Shown in pieces: positions 1 to 5,153 of a stretch of DNA of 5,153 nt. The DNA is taken from positions 1 to 5,153 of the forward strand of contig CAYSHT010000131.1 in the NCBI GenBank assembly GCA_964430915.1. The letters are read 5' to 3'. The first letter of the stretch is position 1, and every line of letters begins with the position of its first letter. The notes under the pieces were generated by a model, which searched no databases, had not been told where the DNA came from, and worked only from the letters and a program-made list of their open reading frames with translations. A program made the position numbers and the translations under genes. Source of the DNA: JAFGBH01 sp964430915 (GTDB taxonomy: Bacteria; Desulfobacterota; Syntrophia; Syntrophales; UBA2210).

Positions 1-14
1 ATGTTCCTTACCGT

Positions 15-45
15 GAGGTGCACCGCCCTAAAGGGAGTGCACCTC
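15..45. terminator. Strong hairpin downstream of recG, possible terminator
   Basis: A perfect 9-base inverted repeat pairs GAGGTGCAC (15-23) with GTGCACCTC (37-45). Inside it, CCC (26-28) can pair with GGG (33-35) across a TAAA loop, with a small CG/A internal bulge, giving a stem of about 12 pairs. It lies 73 bases beyond the recG stop codon, so it could end the recG transcript or one arriving from the left. Neither side has a classic T-run next to the stem. The nearest is TTTTT at 56-60 on the plus strand, 10 bases away. It may therefore be a factor-dependent terminator, an RNA 3'-end stabiliser, a protein-binding palindrome or a copy of a dispersed repeat. The pairing is seen directly; the role is inferred. 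Confidence 0.4.
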
Positions 46-117
46 CATTTGAAGCTTTTTACTTTGCCATCTAATATCACTTTTTAGGAGACCGTTATAT
101 TTATTTTAGTGAAAAAC

Positions 118-2577
118 TCAACCAGTTTTTGCGAGCTCAAGCCTCCCTCCCCACCTCCTCAGGAGAACTTCCCTTAAAAGGGCATGTTTTTCCATCCCCA
201 GACGGGGGTCGGCTTCGAGAAGATCAAAGGCTGCATCTCTCGCCTGATTTAAAATTTTTCCGTCCCGCATGATATTTGCCACCCTGAAATCGGGGAGACC
301 CGACTGCCTTGTACCCATGAATTCTCCCGGTCCTCGTATGGAAAGATCCTCTTCGGAAATTCTGAACCCGTCATTAGTCTCCTCCATGATGCGGAGCCGT
401 TTTTTTGAATCTTCCGTCCCGGTATGATGGGCCAAGAGAATACACGAAGAAAGAAGGTCCCCTCTTCCAACTCTTCCCCTTAGCTGATGAAGCTGCGAAA
501 GTCCAAATCTTTCTGCATGTTCCACAATCATGAGGGATGCCGTCGGTATGTCGATTCCTACCTCGATAACGGTGGTCGAAACGAGAATATCGAGGTTTCC
601 CGCGAGAAAGGTCTTCATGATCGCATTCTTCTCGCCACTTTTCATCTTACCGTGGATCAGTCCCACTCTGGCCTCGGGAAATATATCCTCCTGAAGATGG
701 ATAGACATGCTGGTTGCATCCTTGAGATCGAGAACTTCAGACTCCTCGACGAGAGGATAGACGATAAATGCCTGGTTTTTCTTCTCTATCTCTTTTCGTA
801 TTATCCCGTATACCTTTGCCCGTTCCTTTTCATAGAAAACCTTCGTCGTGATCGGTTTTTTGCCGGGCGGCATCTCATCGATAACCGATATGTCAAGATC
901 TCCGTAGGCGGTCATTGCCAGGGTTCGTGGTATCGGTGTGGCGGTCATGACAAGAACATCAGGGTTCATACCCTTTTCACGAAGGATCGCCCGTTGCAGA
1001 ACGCCGAATCGATGCTGTTCGTCAATAACAACGAGTCCGAGCTTCTTGAATGTTATTCCTTCCTGAATCAGTGCATGGGTACCGACGATAACATTCACCA
1101 TGCCATTTTTTATATCTTCTATCGCTTCTCTTCGCTGTTTCGATTTTGGACCGCCCGTGAGAAGAGAGACAGTAATGCCGAGCTTTTTCGCCCATGTTCT
1201 CATGTTGTTAAAGTGCTGTTCCGCCAGAATCTCCGTCGGGGCCATAATCGTCGACTGGTATCCGTTTTCATATGCGACAATCATTGCAGCCATCGATACG
1301 ACGGTCTTTCCGCTCCCAACATCACCCTGCAGAAGCCTGTTCATCGGGTATTCTTTCCCCATATCTCTTTCTATCTCTCCGATGACCCTTTTCTGCGCCT
1401 CTGTCAAAGCGAAGGGGAGAATTGCGCGAAATCTCTCCCCCATATCGCCTCTGATATCAAAGGATATCCCCTTCTCGCGCTCATACCCCTTCTTCCTGAA
1501 TGCCATACCAAGCTCAAAAAAGAAAAATTCATCAAATACGATTCGCTGGTGCGCCACCGATTTGAATGTATTGAGCCGGTCAATATCCTCCTCAAAGTCG
1601 GGAAAGTGAACAGCCCTGAGAGATGTTTCCAGTTCTCCTAGAGCGATATTTCTCGAGACATAGCCGGGAATGGCATCTATCGCATACTTTCCATAATCGG
1701 TGACCACATTTTTCATAATTCTTCGAAGGTATTTCTGATGAAGTCCTTCTGTCTCGGAATAGAGGGGAATAATCCTCCTCACATTGAGAGATTCGCTTTC
1801 TCCCTCACCGATCATCTCGTAGTCGGGATGAATCATGTCCTTTCCGAAAAGATATCCCCGAATTTCACCCGTGAGAAAAAACCGTTTACCCTTTTTGAAG
1901 GTGTTCTTGAGATAGGTGGAATTCCCCCGGAACCACTTTGCCGTCAGCATACCGCTTCCGTCGTCAAAGGTTACCTCGAAGACACCTTTTCTTCTGTATC
2001 TTTGCACCATCACATCGACAACTTCGCCAATCACCGTTTCTTTTTTCCCGAGCTCTGCTTCCGATATTGTCTTCACGAACCGTCTGTCTTCATAACGACG
2101 GGGGAGGAAATAGAGCATATCCTCTACCGTACTCAATCCCTTTTTCGAAAGGAGTGCGGCCACCTTTGGACCGACCCCCTTGACGTACTGAACAGAGAGA
2201 GAAAGTTTATCAAAAGACTCCTCTAGTTCTTTTTCAGGAAGCCCTTGTATTGATGATGGAAACTCTTCGCTTTCTTTTGATCTCCTCAGTCCTTCTATCA
2301 ATGACAATCCTCTCTCGATGCGGCTTTTTTTGTTCTCGTCTTCCAATTCGTCGAAGTTGCGGAAGAGTTCATTGAGTCCGAAAATGAATTCTCCGTATTC
2401 CTCCTTAACCCCTGATCCTGACGTATCTAACTTGAGGAGAATGTCCCCTAAGTCGTCCAGATATCCCGAAATGGTAGTCTCGAGATCACGTATAAGAGAG
2501 ATGTTCCTGTATGCATTGCGCCTGAGGAAAAGGAGCGGCGCTTCTATCTTATCGAGGGTTGTTAAAATATCGTTCAT
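118..2577 (-). CDS. recG: ATP-dependent DNA helicase RecG
   Basis: RecG remodels stalled replication forks and branch-migrates Holliday junctions and D-loops in the cytoplasm, using ATP to translocate on double-stranded DNA. The 819-residue product has a helical N-terminal region (1 to about 125), then a helix-hairpin-helix-like stretch (YVKGVGPKVAALL, 131-143) leading into the wedge domain with its OB fold (about 165-265). The superfamily 2 helicase core follows: Walker A GDVGSGKT (418-425), DEQH box (519-522), motif III TATPIPRT (545-552) and motif VI QLRGRVGRG (698-706). The C-terminal RecG/TRCF-type segment includes GFRISEEDLSIRGPGEFMGT (737-756). All key motifs are intact. It is about 125 residues longer than E. 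coli RecG (693), mostly at the N-terminus, as in Thermotoga-type RecG. The ATG at 2577 is the only standard start before an upstream in-frame stop, but no Shine-Dalgarno sequence sits at normal distance. It is transcribed divergently from purM. Confidence 0.97.
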   Translation of the reverse strand: MNDILTTLDKIEAPLLFLRRNAYRNISLIRDLETTISGYLDDLGDILLKLDTSGSGVKEEYGEFIFGLNELFRNFDELEDENKKSRIERGLSLIEGLRRSKESEEFPSSIQGLPEKELEESFDKLSLSVQYVKGVGPKVAALLSKKGLSTVEDMLYFLPRRYEDRRFVKTISEAELGKKETVIGEVVDVMVQRYRRKGVFEVTFDDGSGMLTAKWFRGNSTYLKNTFKKGKRFFLTGEIRGYLFGKDMIHPDYEMIGEGESESLNVRRIIPLYSETEGLHQKYLRRIMKNVVTDYGKYAIDAIPGYVSRNIALGELETSLRAVHFPDFEEDIDRLNTFKSVAHQRIVFDEFFFFELGMAFRKKGYEREKGISFDIRGDMGERFRAILPFALTEAQKRVIGEIERDMGKEYPMNRLLQGDVGSGKTVVSMAAMIVAYENGYQSTIMAPTEILAEQHFNNMRTWAKKLGITVSLLTGGPKSKQRREAIEDIKNGMVNVIVGTHALIQEGITFKKLGLVVIDEQHRFGVLQRAILREKGMNPDVLVMTATPIPRTLAMTAYGDLDISVIDEMPPGKKPITTKVFYEKERAKVYGIIRKEIEKKNQAFIVYPLVEESEVLDLKDATSMSIHLQEDIFPEARVGLIHGKMKSGEKNAIMKTFLAGNLDILVSTTVIEVGIDIPTASLMIVEHAERFGLSQLHQLRGRVGRGDLLSSCILLAHHTGTEDSKKRLRIMEETNDGFRISEEDLSIRGPGEFMGTRQSGLPDFRVANIMRDGKILNQARDAAFDLLEADPRLGMEKHALLREVLLRRWGGRLELAKTG

Positions 2578-2608
2578 TGATATTTGACCATAATACCTTG
2601 GAATATCA

Positions 2609-2635
2609 AATATAACAGACGCAATTTACTAACAA
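2609..2635 (-). promoter_or_regulatory. Candidate recG promoter with extended -10
   Basis: On the minus strand a TATATT hexamer (2614-2609, five of six consensus bases) is preceded by TGT, making an extended -10 element of the TGnTATAAT type. A weak -35, TTGTTA (2635-2630, four of six), lies 15 bases upstream; that spacing is short, but an extended -10 tolerates a poor -35. Transcription would start near 2602, leaving a leader of about 25 bases before the recG ATG. The motifs are seen; promoter activity is inferred. Confidence 0.4.
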
Positions 2636-2728
2636 AAATACCGTATATTTACAAGGAAAGAATTGACTTTTCGCACTAATTGGGTTACTGAATCTCGAAT
2701 TACTTTTTGTATGGGGAAACGGAGCGTC

Positions 2729-3766
2729 ATGGCAAGCAAATATAAAAATGCTGGAGTGGACATCGATAAAGCTACTGTTTTTGTTGAGAAGATCAAGCCG
2801 CTCATCAAAAGAACCCACCGTAAGGGCGTTGTCGGTAATATCGGAAGTTTCGGGGGGCTCTTTCATCTCGATAGGGAGAAGTACAAAAACCCACTCCTTG
2901 TTTCAACTACGGATGGTGTCGGAACAAAACTAAATATAGCCTATGCAATGGACATTCATAACACGGTAGGTATCGATCTTGTCGCAATGAGCGTCAATGA
3001 TCTTATTGTTCAGGGAGCGGAACCCCTTTTCTTTCTCGATTACATAGCAACGGGAAAGATAAGTCTCGAAAACAGCGTCGAGATCATTGAGGGAATCGTT
3101 CAGGGGTGCAAAGAGGCTGGCTGCGCCCTCACCGGAGGCGAAACGGCTGAAATGCCAGGATTCTATAAAGAAAACGAATATGACCTTGCAGGATTCTGTG
3201 TGGGCGTTGTCGAATATGAGAAATTGATAGACGGATCGGAGATAAGCGTCGGCGACAGAATCATAGGATTCGCCTCAAGCGGGATCCACAGTAACGGCCT
3301 CTCGCTCGCGAGAGACGTGCTCTTCAACAAGGGAGGGCTCACAGTTAACGATTCTGTCGAAGGCCTTGACCATTCCATCGGTATGGAACTTCTTATCCCC
3401 ACCAGGATTTATGTGAATACCATCCTCAATCTGATAAAAAATTTCAATATCAAGGGAATAGTAAACATTACCGGCGGCGGTTTTATCGACAATATCCCCC
3501 GTATCATGCCCGAGCGGTGTAAGGCCGTTATCAAAAAGGGAACGTGGACAATCCTCCCGGTATTCGATATTATCGCGAAAATCGGGGACGTTGATCAGAT
3601 GGAGATGTTTAGGGTATTCAATATGGGTATAGGAATGATGATAATTGTCTCCGAAGAAGATTCGAAAGAGATTCTTGACAGATTGAAGTTTCTCGGAGAG
3701 ACGGCATATGATATCAGTATTATAGGCAATCGCAAGGCAGACGGAGAACGGGTGACATTCGAGTAG
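2729..3766 (+). CDS. purM: Phosphoribosylformylglycinamidine cyclo-ligase (AIR synthetase)
   Basis: PurM converts formylglycinamidine ribonucleotide plus ATP to aminoimidazole ribonucleotide, ADP and phosphate, step 5 of de novo purine synthesis, in the cytosol and normally as a homodimer. The protein opens with YKNAGVDID (5-13), the usual PurM N-terminus. It then shows the glycine-rich GNIGSFGG (36-43), the ATP/substrate loop TDGVGTK (61-67), VNDLIVQGAEPLFFLDY (89-105), GGETAEMPG (136-144), SSGIHSNG (183-190) and TGGGFIDNIPR (248-258). From the ATG at 2729 it is 345 residues, the same length as E. coli PurM. That start has GGAG at 2721-2724, four bases upstream. Two in-frame upstream starts exist, ATG at 2711 with no ribosome site and TTG at 2663 with AAGGA, but they would add unconserved residues. 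It is the first gene of the rightward cluster, and its stop is three bases before purN. Confidence 0.97.
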   Translation: MASKYKNAGVDIDKATVFVEKIKPLIKRTHRKGVVGNIGSFGGLFHLDREKYKNPLLVSTTDGVGTKLNIAYAMDIHNTVGIDLVAMSVNDLIVQGAEPLFFLDYIATGKISLENSVEIIEGIVQGCKEAGCALTGGETAEMPGFYKENEYDLAGFCVGVVEYEKLIDGSEISVGDRIIGFASSGIHSNGLSLARDVLFNKGGLTVNDSVEGLDHSIGMELLIPTRIYVNTILNLIKNFNIKGIVNITGGGFIDNIPRIMPERCKAVIKKGTWTILPVFDIIAKIGDVDQMEMFRVFNMGIGMMIIVSEEDSKEILDRLKFLGETAYDISIIGNRKADGERVTFE

Positions 3767-3769
3767 AAA

Positions 3770-4438
3770 ATGGAGAAAAAAAAATTATCTCTTGGCGTTT
3801 TGGTTTCGGGAAGCGGGTCCAACCTACAGTCTATTATCGACAGCATTGAGAGCGGTATTCTTCATGCATCAATCGAAATTGTAATAAGCAACAACCCTGA
3901 TGCCTTTGCCCTTGAACGGGCGAAGAAACACCACCTGGAATCTATTGTCATCGATCATGCCGAATTTATAACGAGAGAGGACTTCGATCAAAGAATGATA
4001 GATGTCCTCACATCGCATTCCGTGGATCTCGTGATTATGGCGGGATTTATGCGTATACTTTCCACCCTCTTTCTCAGGTCCTTTCCAATGAGAATAATAA
4101 ATATTCATCCTGCACTCCTCCCCTCATTTCAGGGACTTCATGCCCAGAGGCAGGCACTTGATTATGGCGTCAAATTCTCCGGTTGCACCGTCCATTTTGC
4201 CGATGAAGGCGTTGATACGGGTCCTATTATCATCCAGTCCGTTGTGCCCGTCTACGATGACGATACCGAAGAGAGCCTGCAGAAGCGGATACTTAAGGAG
4301 GAGCACCGAATCTACCCCCAGGCAATCCAGCTCATAGCCGAGGGGAAGGTCGAGATTGCAGGGAGAAAAGTCAAGATACGGGGACATGGGAAAATCGACG
4401 ACACACCGCTTCACAATCCTCCCCTGGTAACGTTTTAA
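3770..4438 (+). CDS. purN: Phosphoribosylglycinamide formyltransferase
   Basis: PurN transfers a formyl group from 10-formyltetrahydrofolate to GAR, giving FGAR and tetrahydrofolate (step 3 of purine synthesis). The 222-residue protein starts with the phosphate-binding loop LVSGSGSNLQSII (11-23). It carries the conserved AGFMRIL (91-97), the catalytic-site NIHPALLPSF (111-120) with Asn111 and His113, GLHAQRQAL (122-130) and DEGVDTGPII (145-154), in which Asp149 matches the catalytic aspartate. This is the folate-dependent enzyme, not the formate-dependent PurT. It is about 10 residues longer than E. coli PurN (212), and the C-terminal tail from about residue 198 is poorly conserved and basic at first (RKVKIRGHGK). 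Its ATG follows the purM stop by three bases and has only a weak upstream GAG, so translation is probably coupled to purM. Confidence 0.96.
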   Translation: MEKKKLSLGVLVSGSGSNLQSIIDSIESGILHASIEIVISNNPDAFALERAKKHHLESIVIDHAEFITREDFDQRMIDVLTSHSVDLVIMAGFMRILSTLFLRSFPMRIINIHPALLPSFQGLHAQRQALDYGVKFSGCTVHFADEGVDTGPIIIQSVVPVYDDDTEESLQKRILKEEHRIYPQAIQLIAEGKVEIAGRKVKIRGHGKIDDTPLHNPPLVTF

Positions 4439-4445
4439 AAGCGAA

Positions 4446-4916
4446 ATGATTATCGTAAGCGCATGCCTCCTCGGAACCAAATGCCGCTATGACGGGGAAA
4501 GCAGAAGCGATGAAACTGTTCTTTCGATGATTCCCGGGGAAATTCTCATACCGGTCTGCCCCGAACAACTGGGAGGTCTTTCAACCCCCCGCTCTCCATC
4601 AGAAATAGTAGGGGGCGATGGCCGAGATGTTTTGAATGGAGTCGCCAGGGTAATCGACAAAGAGGGCTCAGATGTTACCGCCTCTTTTATTCGTGGTGCC
4701 CGCGAGGCCCTGAAAATAGCCAGACTTTTGAATATCACGAGAGCAGTTATGAAAGAAAGGAGTCCCTCCTGTGGTGTCTTTCATATAATGCGCAAGGGGG
4801 AACGGGCAGAGGGACCCGGGGTTGCTTCGGCACTTTTTGTACAAAACGGCATAGAAGTAGTATCGTCAGAGAGGATCAATGAATACCTCGCTCAATACCA
4901 TTGTAATAGGAAGTGA
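4446..4916 (+). CDS. DUF523 family protein, TudS-like putative Fe-S desulfurase
   Basis: This 156-residue protein is a complete stand-alone DUF523 domain. It begins with the signature SACLLGTKCRYDG (5-17), followed by PVCPEQLGGLSTPR (36-49), a GGDGRDV segment (56-62) and KERSPSCG (103-110). Cys7, Cys38 and Cys109 occupy the three most constant cysteine positions and are the likely ligands of a [4Fe-4S] cluster. Cys13 is a fourth, less constant one. Characterised family members (TudS) remove sulfur from 2-thiouracil using a cluster held by three cysteines, with an acidic residue and serine at the active site; Glu40 and Ser106 or Ser108 are candidates here. Function in this organism is inferred from family only. 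The ATG lies seven bases after the purN stop with no clear ribosome site, which suggests coupling. The gene overlaps the next one by 38 bases. No DUF1722 domain is fused to it. Confidence 0.88.
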   Translation: MIIVSACLLGTKCRYDGESRSDETVLSMIPGEILIPVCPEQLGGLSTPRSPSEIVGGDGRDVLNGVARVIDKEGSDVTASFIRGAREALKIARLLNITRAVMKERSPSCGVFHIMRKGERAEGPGVASALFVQNGIEVVSSERINEYLAQYHCNRK

Positions 4917-5153
4917 CCTCAGTTCTCTTACCGCGGCCCTTATATCTGCCTATCACGGAAAGAGTACGGCGCTGATAGTTGAGAGAGATTCCCCCGCCTC
5001 GGTCTCGGAGAAGGGCTATGTTTTCGATACGAGGAATATGTCCTTCGATGGAATCCATCCGGACGGAATGCTGATTCGCCTTTTGAAAATGCTTGGCCTT
5101 TCTCTTCCTGAAAATACCAGGATTCCCCCTCCCCTTCAGGTGGTCTTTCCCGA
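4879..5153 (+). CDS. FAD/NAD(P)-binding oxidoreductase, N-terminal part (runs off window)
   Basis: Ninety-one complete codons are visible before the window ends; the gene is cut by the window edge, not necessarily broken. Residues 7-36 form a beta-alpha-beta dinucleotide fold: hydrophobic strand TIVIG (7-11), helix LSSLTAALISAYHGK (14-28) and strand TALIVER (30-36) ending in an acidic residue suited to bind the FAD ribose. The later GYVFDTRNMSFDGIHPDG and RLLKMLGL segments resemble the phytoene desaturase, protoporphyrinogen oxidase and amine oxidase group. The glycine fingerprint is unusual: Gly11 is kept, but the second and third glycines are Asp13 and Ser16. The ATG at 4879 lies inside the end of the DUF523 gene, in another frame, with GAGG at 4871-4874 four bases upstream. 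The substrate cannot be named from this fragment. FAD binding is likely but not certain given the altered motif. Confidence 0.75.
   Translation, partial: MNTSLNTIVIGSDLSSLTAALISAYHGKSTALIVERDSPASVSEKGYVFDTRNMSFDGIHPDGMLIRLLKMLGLSLPENTRIPPPLQVVFP

Noticed and set aside
1..87. A plus-strand frame open from the first base to TAG at 85-87 (28 codons).
   Set aside because: It passes straight through the strong hairpin, is too short to judge, and shows no family motif. It could be the tail of an upstream gene, but nothing supports that here.
86..111. AGGAG at 86-90 followed by GTG at 109 as a possible small gene start.
   Set aside because: The spacing is 18 bases and the frame stops after 22 codons antisense to the recG 3' end.
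487..1641. A 384-codon plus-strand open frame inside recG, and other long open frames antisense to or out of frame with recG, purM and purN.
   Set aside because: It lies fully antisense to the conserved helicase core of recG, and its translation is rich in Cys, His, Phe and Arg with no recognisable domain. This is typical of a shadow frame.
2663..2691. TTGACT (2663-2668) as the -35 of a purM promoter.
   Set aside because: At 16-19 base spacing the best -10 candidates match only two or three of six consensus positions. A purM promoter must exist somewhere upstream, but I cannot place it.
2578..2728. A purine riboswitch or PurR operator in the recG-purM intergenic region.
   Set aside because: I saw neither a PurR-type ACGCAAACGTTTTCGT-like palindrome nor the paired stems of a purine aptamer; no regulatory element could be supported.

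Overview
This is an ordinary-looking bacterial chromosomal segment of moderate GC content. It holds five protein genes around one divergent intergenic region. Reading leftward (minus strand) is recG, the branch-migrating DNA helicase. Reading rightward (plus strand) is a tight cluster: purM, purN, a DUF523/TudS-like small cysteine protein, and the first 91 codons of an FAD/NAD(P)-binding oxidoreductase that runs off the window edge. I see no mobile element, CRISPR array, tRNA or rRNA.

Layout. Positions 1-117 lie downstream of recG and are non-coding as far as can be seen; their one notable item is a strong inverted repeat (15-45) that could end transcription. recG occupies 118-2577. Positions 2578-2728 separate the two divergent units and carry a reasonable extended -10 promoter for recG and translation signals for purM. 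purM (2729-3766), purN (3770-4438) and the DUF523 gene (4446-4916) are separated by 3 and 7 bases. The oxidoreductase (from 4879) overlaps the DUF523 gene by 38 bases. These four genes look like one transcription unit with translational coupling.

Function. PurN (step 3) and PurM (step 5) both act in de novo purine synthesis: PurN formylates GAR and PurM closes the imidazole ring to form AIR. The DUF523 family includes the [4Fe-4S] 2-thiouracil desulfurase TudS, so its place directly behind two nucleotide-synthesis genes is suggestive, but its substrate here is unknown. The oxidoreductase has a dinucleotide-binding start with an altered glycine fingerprint.

Organism. The long RecG with an N-terminal helical extension, the purM-purN pairing and a probable oxygen-sensitive Fe-S protein would suit an anaerobic Gram-negative-type lineage such as Desulfobacterota or Nitrospirota. 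This is a weak inference; nothing in the window fixes the taxon. I found no convincing evidence of a wholly new system; the best leads are the DUF523-oxidoreductase pair and the altered FAD-binding motif.
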